Source: Methanomassiliicoccales archaeon (GTDB lineage Archaea; Thermoplasmatota; Thermoplasmata; Sysuiplasmatales; Sysuiplasmataceae). From it: a stretch of 14,217 nt of DNA. The notes under the pieces are model-generated. The model did no database searches. It had not been told where the DNA came from and saw only the letters and a list, made by a program, of their open reading frames with translations. How positions within the stretch are numbered: the first letter of the stretch is position 1; every line of letters begins with the position of its first letter. This document shows positions 6,065 to 12,279 of this stretch, one piece after another. The stretch is taken from contig DAHXLZ010000216.1 in the NCBI GenBank assembly GCA_027365715.1, forward strand, positions 1 through 14,217, in the 5' to 3' direction. A program made the position numbers and the translations under genes.

Positions 6065-6920
6065 TTTTTCCGAGTTAAGCACGCATCTTCTGCAAGAGGA
6101 TAAAGCCTCCGGCAGCGAGCACATGAACTGGCTTGACAGATATATCGGCAGAGAGAGAATTTCAGGAGAGGATTTAAGCACCAGGCTCAAGGCCCTGTAC
6201 GAAACAGGCGGAGACCTTAAAGGGTGGATTTCCAGGAAATTGATAGAATCAATTTACAGCGATCCTCCACATCCGTTCATCCAGAGGCTGCAGCATCCGG
6301 ATAACAGCATCATCTACGGGTATGTGATGGAACATCACCATTTCCTTGTTCAGTGGGTAAAATCGTGTGCGACAATAATTTCTAAGACAGAAGTTGAAGA
6401 AGTTCAACATTATGAGATCGACAACATAATATCGGAGTTCAGGGGAATTCCACGTGACAGTCCGTCGCATCATGAACTGTTGCTCAGGATGGGTGAGAGT
6501 ATTGGTATCGATAGATCGGTTGTCTACATGACAAAACCACTCCCTGCGACTTTCAACTCCATCAGCTGGTGGAAGAGGATAGCAGATGAATGCCACTGGG
6601 TTGAGACGATGGCGGCTATGCACACAATGGAACTGACTGCGAATCCAGAAATTAAGAAGATGGGTTCGAAACTGTCTTACTTTGACCCTGTCATCCTTGA
6701 GGACAAGAGTGTTCCGAAAGCTGTCAAACAGTTTCTATACGAAGGGTACCTAGCCGATACGGGGCACTCGATGGAAGCCCTTGATCTCGTTGAAAAATAC
6801 TGCAGCACACCGCAGCTGCAATCGGATGTTCAGTCGGTTGTTTACAAGTCGATGAAGCTGCTGGATGATTATCTGAGGGCTAGGGTACAGAGGAGCCATG
6901 ATTATGGAAGTCAACAATAA
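6024..6920 (+). CDS. TENA/THI-4/PQQC-like (heme-oxygenase fold) protein
   Basis: 298-residue all-helical protein resembling PqqC/TenA/CADD-like proteins, a superfamily that includes thiaminase II, cofactor-synthesis oxidases and non-heme di-iron oxidases. Matching landmarks are YVMEHHHFLVQWV (100-112), SHHELLLRMGESIGI (148-162), MHTMELTANPEI (199-210) and YEGYLADTGHSMEAL (239-253). Metal-ligand candidates are E103, H106, E138, H149/H150, E203, D245 and H248. In di-iron members the last helix usually has HxxxDxxH; here the first His position is Gly241, so iron binding is uncertain. The GTG at 6024 is the most upstream start after an in-frame TGA; GTG 6036, TTG 6051 and ATG 6123 are possible, and no good ribosome-binding site or TATA box decides among them. 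The 3' end overlaps the next gene, so the two are probably one operon. Substrate is unknown. Confidence 0.66.
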   Translation: MKSPVCLRKLEGGDFSELSTHLLQEDKASGSEHMNWLDRYIGRERISGEDLSTRLKALYETGGDLKGWISRKLIESIYSDPPHPFIQRLQHPDNSIIYGYVMEHHHFLVQWVKSCATIISKTEVEEVQHYEIDNIISEFRGIPRDSPSHHELLLRMGESIGIDRSVVYMTKPLPATFNSISWWKRIADECHWVETMAAMHTMELTANPEIKKMGSKLSYFDPVILEDKSVPKAVKQFLYEGYLADTGHSMEALDLVEKYCSTPQLQSDVQSVVYKSMKLLDDYLRARVQRSHDYGSQQ

Positions 6921-7197
6921 ACGGGGCTGTGCGCTCTGCGATGCAACATGGGTGGAATACTGGGATGATGCGGCCGGTACCAGGATGCGATTCTGCTGTA
7001 ACATCTGCGCTTCTGCATTCGCGAATATGATAGGGACTCTGAAGAAGACAAACAAATGGACAAGTATTGACAGACTGGAAATAACAGGTAACAACAATAC
7101 AGGCAGGAAATGCTTGGCCTCTTCACATGGCAAAGATTTCCATTTCTTCATCAAATTTTACAATGACGGCAGGATACTGGATTTTCACAAACTGTAG
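6904..7197 (+). CDS. Small Cys-rich probable zinc-binding protein, Ta0938-like
   Basis: 97-residue protein with an N-terminal metal-binding pattern, C9-x2-C12 then C31-C32-x2-C35, followed by an alpha/beta part with strands near 57-61 and 79-85. Layout and sequence feel (CALC...FCCNIC) resemble the Thermoplasma acidophilum Ta0938 family, a structurally solved protein of unknown function with a putative zinc site; this match is from memory and unchecked. The frame also has an ATG at 6898, but GAGGAG at 6890-6895 is eight bases from the ATG at 6904 and only two from the first, so 6904 is preferred. The start lies inside the end of the TENA-like gene (17-base overlap), suggesting translational coupling and a shared role. 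The CCxxC motif could bind zinc, iron or copper. C70 is an additional lone cysteine. Confidence 0.75.
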   Translation: MEVNNKRGCALCDATWVEYWDDAAGTRMRFCCNICASAFANMIGTLKKTNKWTSIDRLEITGNNNTGRKCLASSHGKDFHFFIKFYNDGRILDFHKL

Positions 7198-7310
7198 ACA
7201 CCGCGCCATCACACAACAAGAATAGTGGCTGAACAGGAGAAAGTTTTCCGGCCCAAAAAAAAATGAGCCGAAATTCTGGAAAAAAATTGCGATGGACAAG
7301 CAACAAAAAC

Positions 7311-7318
7311 TTTTTATT
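7311..7318 (+). promoter_or_regulatory. TATA box and G-rich ribosome-binding site of the PNGase A-like gene
   Basis: TTTTTATT is centred about 57 bases before the TTG start, predicting a transcript from about 7340 with a leader of roughly 30 bases. In that leader GGGGGA at 7360-7365 lies six bases before the TTG and may serve as the ribosome-binding site. This is the clearest led transcript in the window. The rest of the 174-base gap shows A-rich runs but nothing else. Confidence 0.5.
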
Positions 7319-7371
7319 CGATATTGGGTTTAAGCAGCTCCCAATAGACAGGCTAATGCGGGGGACAAAAA

Positions 7372-9168
7372 TTGAACAATAAGTTGTTGAAATATTTCGC
7401 CGTGTGTGTGGCTGCGTTATTTGTAGCATCTGCAGTTGTGGTATTCGGTGCCGGTTCTCCATCGGGAACCGCAGGAGACGCTCAGCATTCAACTTCGAGC
7501 ATTCTTACACCATCATATTTGAAAAACTCTGCCTTGGATCCAACACTGCCCAGCGGTTTTCCACCAGCCAATTTCACCAACCCGCAGGCTGCTCCACCTC
7601 CTCCTGTTCCTGACACAACTCCGGTAATAGTTCCAATCAGCAGCTTCGGCACTGTAACGATTCCAAACGGCACATGGGAGACCGTTGTCCTGAACGTTAC
7701 TGGATACGATGCGGGAACTGCTTATGATTATTTCAACAGCTTTTCTGTTGATGGCTCGGTCGTATGGCTTGGCGTTAATCCCGAGGCCGGCAGCTGGGGA
7801 GTCAATGTCAACATAAGTCAGTTTATGAGCTACTTTGACGGCAAGAACTCCGTGCATGTAACAGGCAGCACACTCGGCCTTCATCAGAATTTCAGGGGCA
7901 TTCAGTACAACAACTACACTCTTGAATTCTACCCTGTTCCGTCCGGCCAGATATCGCCTGTTTACCCTTCGAAGGTGATACATCTGCAAAGGGGCACCAC
8001 TGTTGTAAACATATCCTCTGACACCATGGCTGCATACATACAGTCGATTGTCATTGATGGAGAATTCCAGTATACAGTGAATCCGAGCTGGGAAGGCTAT
8101 ACGTGGACCATAAACGGTCACAGATTGGCGGATTCGTTCATCTATCCATGGATTAATTCGGGAGGAATTGACCTTTTCACATGGAGACCCATCTATCCGC
8201 CTTACATGCTTAACCACCAGTGGAATCTGGTAAACATTACTGACTCGCTTGGAATGATCGAAGGCAACAACGTTTCAGTCCAGGTTTCTGCTGCGTCAGA
8301 GAGTCCTGGAATAGGTCTATTCGTCGGTAATCTTTTCCTCTTTACAAACAGCAGTGTCCTCAGAGCGAAGCAGCTGAAATACAATTTCCATGAGGGTCAG
8401 CTCGTTAATATGACACAGACCATTCCCGGCCTGTTCAATGAAAACGGCAACAACTACAGCGTCTACAACAGTTACAGAAACATTCACTTCGGAGGCTCGT
8501 CCCTCATTTTCACCAGGCAGGGAACAGTTGAGGTCGCCTCAAATACGGAAATGAACTATACCAACCTGCAGTCACTTCCAAATGCAATATGGCAGAATCT
8601 GTCGCAGAATGAGACTACAGTCACACAGACTTCTGTTCACTACAATGAGTTAAACATGCATGGCGTTGCGAGCACCATAACCGCCACGGCATTTCCCGTG
8701 AGCTTCGATTACGGTGCCACACTTGCCTTCCTGAACAGCAGCCACGGTCTCAGTTTCTACAACTACACCAGCTACTTCCTGAATGCCATGGAGGCATACA
8801 ACAGCAGCGTTTTCACCGTATCTAACGTCAACGGCAGAATGACGCAGTCATTCACTGCCGCGAACGACATGATTTATAACACTAACGGAGAATTCTCAAG
8901 CATTCTTGAATTTGGTCCGGGCTTCGCGATAATTCTCAATGTGACATCGACTTACCACAGCACGAAGAAAGTGTATACATATGTCACTTCCACAACTGCA
9001 AACAACATGGCTACGACAACTGTCTGGATTCACAAGATGGCCGCGCTTGGCACAGATCCGGCGCTTTACTACGTTCAGGAAACTGTCTATCTTAACACAG
9101 TGACGACGTTCACTTTCCACCACATTGATCATCAGGGCCTTATGAATAATCTCCAGCGCAGTAATTAA
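7372..9168 (+). CDS. Secreted PNGase A-like protein (peptide N-glycosidase A family)
   Basis: 598-residue exported protein. Residues 1-27 form a signal peptide: positive start NNKLLK, a hydrophobic stretch, and small residues near AGS. A Pro-rich spacer (72-84) follows, then two beta-rich regions. The first, from about 93 to 188 (WETVVLNVTG, then SVDGSVVWLG, then VNISQFMSYFDGKNSV), matches the N-terminal domain of plant and fungal PNGase A. The second carries SFIYPWINSGGIDLFTWRP, the counterpart of the conserved GG...WRP motif. Known family members cleave N-glycans from asparagine; activity here is inferred, since the catalytic residues were not checked. No C-terminal anchor is visible. It has about 18 N-x-S/T sequons, so it is probably itself glycosylated outside the cell. 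The start is TTG; an upstream ATG at 7356 is out of frame. Confidence 0.8.
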   Translation: MNNKLLKYFAVCVAALFVASAVVVFGAGSPSGTAGDAQHSTSSILTPSYLKNSALDPTLPSGFPPANFTNPQAAPPPPVPDTTPVIVPISSFGTVTIPNGTWETVVLNVTGYDAGTAYDYFNSFSVDGSVVWLGVNPEAGSWGVNVNISQFMSYFDGKNSVHVTGSTLGLHQNFRGIQYNNYTLEFYPVPSGQISPVYPSKVIHLQRGTTVVNISSDTMAAYIQSIVIDGEFQYTVNPSWEGYTWTINGHRLADSFIYPWINSGGIDLFTWRPIYPPYMLNHQWNLVNITDSLGMIEGNNVSVQVSAASESPGIGLFVGNLFLFTNSSVLRAKQLKYNFHEGQLVNMTQTIPGLFNENGNNYSVYNSYRNIHFGGSSLIFTRQGTVEVASNTEMNYTNLQSLPNAIWQNLSQNETTVTQTSVHYNELNMHGVASTITATAFPVSFDYGATLAFLNSSHGLSFYNYTSYFLNAMEAYNSSVFTVSNVNGRMTQSFTAANDMIYNTNGEFSSILEFGPGFAIILNVTSTYHSTKKVYTYVTSTTANNMATTTVWIHKMAALGTDPALYYVQETVYLNTVTTFTFHHIDHQGLMNNLQRSN

Positions 9169-9410
9169 TGAGTGCTGAAGTGCCGCATAACACGCGGCAG
9201 CAATTACAGGGAGCGTTGCGTAAGAAGCCACATATGCAAAGCTCCCTGTCCCCCGGCAGATTGCTGATGCGCATTGCTCTGAAGTGGAACGGGATCGCCA
9301 GGAAGGCGTTTGAAACGAAATCTGGCGAAATGAACTCTGAAGGCAGATTGCATACCGAAGTAAACCGGATGCGTGAAAATACTGCCGGTGACGCACTGCT
9401 GAAACAATGA
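9168..9410 (+). CDS. Doubtful 80-residue hypothetical protein
   Basis: Open frame whose ATG shares two bases with the TAA of the PNGase A-like gene (TAATG), an arrangement typical of translational coupling. The product would be basic and polar, with one possible helix around SLSPGRLLMRIALKWNGIARKAFE and a charged tail rich in Arg, Glu and Lys. No family is recognised, and neither a signal peptide nor a metal site is seen. The opposite strand is also open across this stretch (to 9521), so chance cannot be excluded; the plus-strand frame is preferred because its composition is more protein-like. If neither frame is real, 9169-9517 is a 349-base region holding only one ACCGGTTATGA copy near its right end. 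Confidence 0.33.
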   Translation: MSAEVPHNTRQQLQGALRKKPHMQSSLSPGRLLMRIALKWNGIARKAFETKSGEMNSEGRLHTEVNRMRENTAGDALLKQ

Positions 9411-9475
9411 GAACGGTTTGCCGGCAGACGACCGCTCAAAATCCGGAACTGTGGGCCATTGCACACAATACTGTG

Positions 9476-9486
9476 ACCGGTTATGA
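9476..9486 (+). repeat. ACCGGTTATGA repeat, copy 1
   Basis: First of three near-identical copies around the HTH-CBS gene; this one is 32 bases beyond the end of that gene. It is identical over 11 bases to the copy at 10085. Confidence 0.5.
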
Positions 9487-9517
9487 TTAACTTTCAGAAG
9501 CCTTTCCTTTAACCTTT

Positions 9518-10081
9518 TCATATGAGTTTGAGAAGATCTGACTTTGTTATTATGCCGATAATCCTTCCCTTTCTCTGAACCAGTACGGCGGGGCTGTGAT
9601 AGAGAAGTGTGGCGATCACCTCCACCGGTGTTTCCTCAGGTATTACAGGGTATGCTTCATTCATGACTTCCTCCGTCCTTATGCTGGAAAGTTCATCAAG
9701 ACTCAATCCCTGCCTGAGTTTTTCAAGTATTGTTTCTTCAGAGATGCTGCCTACAACGCTTTCTCGATTCATTACTGGCATCTGTGAGTAACCACGCCTT
9801 TTCATCAGGTCGCCAACTTCGGCAAGTGTCGCGTCATTGTTTATCGTGACTATCGGAGAATGAAGGACATCTTTTGCAGTTTTCCTGATCTTTCGTGCCT
9901 TCCCCTCGTTCTCAAGCGCACCGAATACCCTCGTCACTATCTCATAGCTTGCTGATATCGTATTCCGTTCGAGCTTCGCAATCGTTGACTGGCTGACGCT
10001 GGCTACACGGGCGAGTTCATTCTGAGTCATATCCAGCTGCTTGCGCATCTTCTTGATGTCACTTACCTTTGGAAATGCCAT
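9518..10081 (-). CDS. Transcriptional regulator with XRE-type helix-turn-helix and two CBS domains
   Basis: 187-residue protein of a layout common in archaea. Residues about 5-60 form a Cro/XRE helix-turn-helix (KKMRKQLDMTQNELARVASV and SQSTIAKLERN). Residues about 70-122 are the first CBS motif (SPIVTINNDATLAEVGDLM) and about 133-187 the second (EVMNEAYPVIPEETPVEVIA). Paired CBS domains form a Bateman module that usually binds adenosyl ligands such as AMP, ATP or S-adenosylmethionine, so the protein probably switches DNA binding according to such a ligand. It is divergent from thrC, making that gene a likely target. The ATG at 10081 has a TATA box about 25 bases upstream, so the message is probably leaderless. 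A copy of ACCGGTTATGACA lies between that box and the start codon, a fitting position for autorepression. Confidence 0.9.
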   Translation of the reverse strand: MAFPKVSDIKKMRKQLDMTQNELARVASVSQSTIAKLERNTISASYEIVTRVFGALENEGKARKIRKTAKDVLHSPIVTINNDATLAEVGDLMKRRGYSQMPVMNRESVVGSISEETILEKLRQGLSLDELSSIRTEEVMNEAYPVIPEETPVEVIATLLYHSPAVLVQRKGRIIGIITKSDLLKLI

Positions 10082-10084
10082 CGC

Positions 10085-10097
10085 ACCGGTTATGACA
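10085..10097 (+). promoter_or_regulatory. Candidate operator, ACCGGTTATGACA, copy 2
   Basis: Lies between the TATA box and the ATG of the HTH-CBS gene, beside its predicted transcription start. It agrees with the copy at 10217-10229 in 12 of 13 bases and with the copy at 9476 over 11 bases. ACCGGT at its core is palindromic. Binding by the adjacent regulator is an inference. Confidence 0.45.
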
Positions 10098-10102
10098 TTC
10101 GC

Positions 10103-10110
10103 ATATTAAT
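10103..10110 (-). promoter_or_regulatory. TATA box of the HTH-CBS regulator gene
   Basis: ATTAATAT on the minus strand, centred about 25 bases before the ATG at 10081, giving a leaderless mRNA. Confidence 0.55.
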
Positions 10111-10216
10111 TCATACTGGAATACAAAAGAGCGGTTACAATCGAGCGAAAACAGACACAGTGACACACAGAGCGTCGTGTTTAGTGCCTGATTATGAGCG
10201 CGGAGAATGTTTACAG

Positions 10217-10229
10217 ACCGGTTGTGACA
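10217..10229 (+). promoter_or_regulatory. Candidate operator, ACCGGTTGTGACA, copy 3
   Basis: Third copy, in the divergent intergenic region about 36 bases before the first TATA-like box of thrC. It overlaps one arm of a 7-bp inverted repeat, GTGCCTG at 10184-10190 with CAGGCAC at 10228-10234. The position suits a repressor or activator site for thrC, unproven. Confidence 0.42.
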
Positions 10230-10264
10230 GGCACAAACGGCAACAATCCATATTCCTTTACGAA

Positions 10265-10290
10265 TTTTTATATCAACGTTGGTTTTATTA
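10265..10290 (+). promoter_or_regulatory. Two TATA-like boxes upstream of threonine synthase
   Basis: TTTTTATATC at 10265-10274 is the stronger match and would start transcription near 10296. TTTTATTA at 10283-10290 is centred about 25 bases before the ATG at 10312 and would make that start leaderless. The choice between the ATGs at 10300 and 10312 depends on which box is used. Confidence 0.5.
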
Positions 10291-10311
10291 ATGTTCAGTA
10301 TGGGAACAATA

Positions 10312-11592
10312 ATGAGAGCTTGCGCGCCGAATGAAAATGTGAACAGGGATACGTTTGCAAAAGGGCTTTTTTGCAAGGAATGCGGCAAGTCGTTTCCGCT
10401 TTCAATGTCAAATGCATGTGATGAATGTTTTGCACCACTCGAAGTACGTTATGAAGAGAGTGAAGTTGAGCGCGTTCTGAGCAGGAAGAGCATTTCTGCC
10501 GGCCCATCCAGCATATGGAGATACTGGCCGCTCTTACCCGTCAAACCGGAATATGGACTGGCTGGACTCAACCCGGGCATGACTCCTTTGAGAAATTGCA
10601 AGAACCTTGCGGAGGAAATCGGCATCAGGGAACTGTTCATAAAGGATGACACGGTGAATCCCACATATTCCTTCAAAGACAGACCAGTGGCTGTTTCAAT
10701 TCCCAAGATACTGGAATTCGGGCTGTCTGGAGTTGGTTGTGCATCCACCGGCAATCTGGCAGGCGCAACGGCAGCCGCAGCGGCAAGATACAGAATTCCG
10801 TGTTATGTAATTGTGCCGTCCGATACAGACCACTCCAAGATTCTGTCTGCGCTGGCATACGGTGCAAAGGTCATTGCGGTGGAAGGCACATATGATGATG
10901 CGAACAGGATGTCAAACCTGGTAGCCGACAGACTGAATGTCGGTTTTGTAAACATCAACCTCAGACCTTATTATGTTGAAGGGTCAAAGACTCTTTCGAT
11001 GGAGTTTGTTGAGCAGCTGGGTTGGCAGGAGCCTGACAGGGTAATTGTTCCAATCGGTTCCGGAGCCCTTCTTACTGCGGTGAACAAGGGGCTTAACGAA
11101 TTCAGACAGTATGGTATCAGTGAAGGGGACTGTATGATTTCCGGAACTCAGCCATCAGGCTGTTCTACAGTCGCCGATGCCTTTGCCAGAGGGGACGACG
11201 TCATATATCCGGTCAGGAAGCCTGAAACTGTCGCCGAATCACTTGCAATAGGGAATCCTGCTTCCGGTCTCGAAGCTCTGTCGATAATCAGAAAAACGGG
11301 CGGTTTCGCCGATGCTGCATCGGACAGCGAGATCATAGAAGGACAGATGCTTCTTGCGAGAAAGGAAGGGATATTCAGCGAGCCGGCCGGAGGAACTGTG
11401 ATTGCCTCGTTGAAGCGAAAGGTTGAAGACGGCACCATCGGAAGAGATGAAAGAGTTGTCTGCCTGATTACCGGCAATGGTCTGAAAACACCCTCGCACC
11501 TGACCAGTACGGTTGTGGGCAGCACATATGAAGTGAGGCCTGAAATCGATTCCATCCTGCCGATTTTCAGCGGCAGAACGGCGAGAGTGTGA
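10312..11592 (+). CDS. thrC: Threonine synthase
   Basis: 426-residue PLP-dependent fold-type II enzyme, converting O-phosphohomoserine to threonine in the family. An N-terminal zinc ribbon (C21-x2-C24, C36-x2-C39) precedes the catalytic part, as in many archaeal ThrC proteins. The PLP lysine is K122 in YSFKDR, the substrate-phosphate region is ASTGNLAGAT (144-153), the PLP-phosphate loop is IGSGALL (248-254), and the C-terminal TGNGLK (387-392) is characteristic of ThrC. Starts at TTG 10279, ATG 10291 and ATG 10300 are also in frame; 10312 is preferred because a TATA-like TTTTATTA sits 25 bases upstream and homologues have short leaders before the first Cys pair. A MoaD/ThiS-like gene begins four bases after the stop, raising the possibility that this PLP enzyme uses a sulfur-carrier partner. 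The divergent HTH-CBS regulator probably controls it. Confidence 0.88.
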   Translation: MRACAPNENVNRDTFAKGLFCKECGKSFPLSMSNACDECFAPLEVRYEESEVERVLSRKSISAGPSSIWRYWPLLPVKPEYGLAGLNPGMTPLRNCKNLAEEIGIRELFIKDDTVNPTYSFKDRPVAVSIPKILEFGLSGVGCASTGNLAGATAAAAARYRIPCYVIVPSDTDHSKILSALAYGAKVIAVEGTYDDANRMSNLVADRLNVGFVNINLRPYYVEGSKTLSMEFVEQLGWQEPDRVIVPIGSGALLTAVNKGLNEFRQYGISEGDCMISGTQPSGCSTVADAFARGDDVIYPVRKPETVAESLAIGNPASGLEALSIIRKTGGFADAASDSEIIEGQMLLARKEGIFSEPAGGTVIASLKRKVEDGTIGRDERVVCLITGNGLKTPSHLTSTVVGSTYEVRPEIDSILPIFSGRTARV

Positions 11593-11596
11593 TTGA

Positions 11597-11875
11597 ATGG
11601 TAACTGTAAATTTTTCATCATCTATGCAATCGATTACAAAAGGCAGCAGGGAGCTGGAAATAGAGTTTGAAGGATCTGTCGACACACTTTTCGATAAACT
11701 CACAGGTGTTTTCGGTGATGAATTCAGAAAAAGAATTTATCAGGATGGCAGCGTGCTGAGACGTTACATCAACGTATACGTTGACGGAAAGGATATCAGA
11801 TTTCTGCAGGGGCAGAAGACAGCGGTCAGGAGAGACTCGGTCGTTGATGTCGTTCCTGCAGTATCTGGCGGATAA
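11597..11875 (+). CDS. MoaD/ThiS-family ubiquitin-like sulfur-carrier protein
   Basis: 92-residue beta-grasp protein ending in Gly-Gly, the residue pair that is adenylated and turned into a thiocarboxylate or conjugated to lysine in MoaD, ThiS, CysO and archaeal SAMP proteins. The MoaD-like features are the opening strand VTVNFSSSMQSI, ELEIEFEGSVDTLFDKL (19-35), INVYVDGKDIRF (58-69) and the terminal DVVPAVSGG. It begins four bases after the threonine synthase stop, so the two are almost certainly co-transcribed. Its job may be molybdopterin synthesis, tRNA thiolation, protein modification, or supplying sulfide to a PLP enzyme; the neighbour favours the last, by inference. No E1-like activating enzyme or MoaE is in the window. 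Confidence 0.85.
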   Translation: MVTVNFSSSMQSITKGSRELEIEFEGSVDTLFDKLTGVFGDEFRKRIYQDGSVLRRYINVYVDGKDIRFLQGQKTAVRRDSVVDVVPAVSGG

Positions 11876-11935
11876 TCAGGCGGCGTCTGTTGAACTGGGA
11901 GGTTATGGGCGAAATGGCCAAATCGGCTGGTAAAG

Positions 11936-11943
11936 TTAATTAA
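11936..11943 (+). promoter_or_regulatory. Possible TATA box of the zinc-ribbon gene
   Basis: TTAATTAA, centred about 33 bases before the ATG at 11973, would give a leader of about seven bases. It is a moderate match; read-through from the MoaD-like gene 97 bases upstream is also possible. Confidence 0.4.
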
Positions 11944-11972
11944 ACAGTCGTGGCTACAGACACACGATACAC

Positions 11973-12137
11973 ATGCAATGTGTCGAATGCCAGATGCCTG
12001 TTGAGCTGATTGACCTGAAGAAGTTCAGCGATCTGATGAGTCCGGGCGGCTCTGTAATACTCTGCAGGGATTGTGCCGAAGGCAGAGGGCTTCAATGGAT
12101 CAGAGGAAAACTCTGCGACGCATCACTCAGTGACTGA
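11973..12137 (+). CDS. 54-residue zinc-ribbon protein
   Basis: Short protein with two knuckles, C3-V-E-C6 and C31-R-D-C34, 24 residues apart, the classic spacing of a zinc ribbon, plus a lone C48. Between them runs an amphipathic helix-like segment (ELIDLKKFSDLM). Nothing beyond the zinc site identifies a function; small archaeal ribbons of this kind serve in RNA, DNA or protein binding. The ATG is chosen because the first Cys pair follows at once, and a TATA-like TTAATTAA lies about 33 bases upstream. It lies downstream of thrC and the MoaD-like gene on the same strand and converges with the DUF255 gene across a 142-base gap that shows no other feature. Confidence 0.68.
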   Translation: MQCVECQMPVELIDLKKFSDLMSPGGSVILCRDCAEGRGLQWIRGKLCDASLSD

Positions 12138-12279
12138 ATTGTGAGCAGAATATCGGCAAGCCGGATGCCTTCCCGCATCGCAGGTTGGTCGGCTCTGCTG
12201 ACTGAGATGGTTGGTTATACCAGCGGCCTCCTGATTGTTCGGCAGCTCTCAGCATCGGCAGATACATCGAACAGCAATT

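Noticed and set aside
7513..8217. Minus-strand frame of 234 codons
   Set aside because: Antisense shadow of the PNGase A-like gene, with no recognisable domain and no promoter.
9204..9521. Minus-strand frame of 105 codons following the HTH-CBS gene with an ATGA overlap
   Set aside because: Composition is rich in Phe, Gln, His and Arg without any motif and looks like a translated non-coding strand; the opposing plus-strand frame looks slightly better, and even that is doubtful.
10184..10234. 7-bp inverted repeat GTGCCTG/CAGGCAC as a riboswitch or terminator
   Set aside because: The stem is short with a 37-base loop, no supporting stems or T-run were seen, and it lies upstream of the predicted thrC transcription start.
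11905..11943. 12-codon frame with GGGAGG just before its ATG, after the MoaD-like gene
   Set aside because: Too short and the ribosome site is only two bases from the ATG; no reason to think it is translated.
12138..12279. Possible tRNA or small RNA in the gap between the zinc-ribbon and DUF255 genes
   Set aside because: No T-loop GGTTC-like sequence, no cloverleaf pairing and no C/D-box pair could be found.
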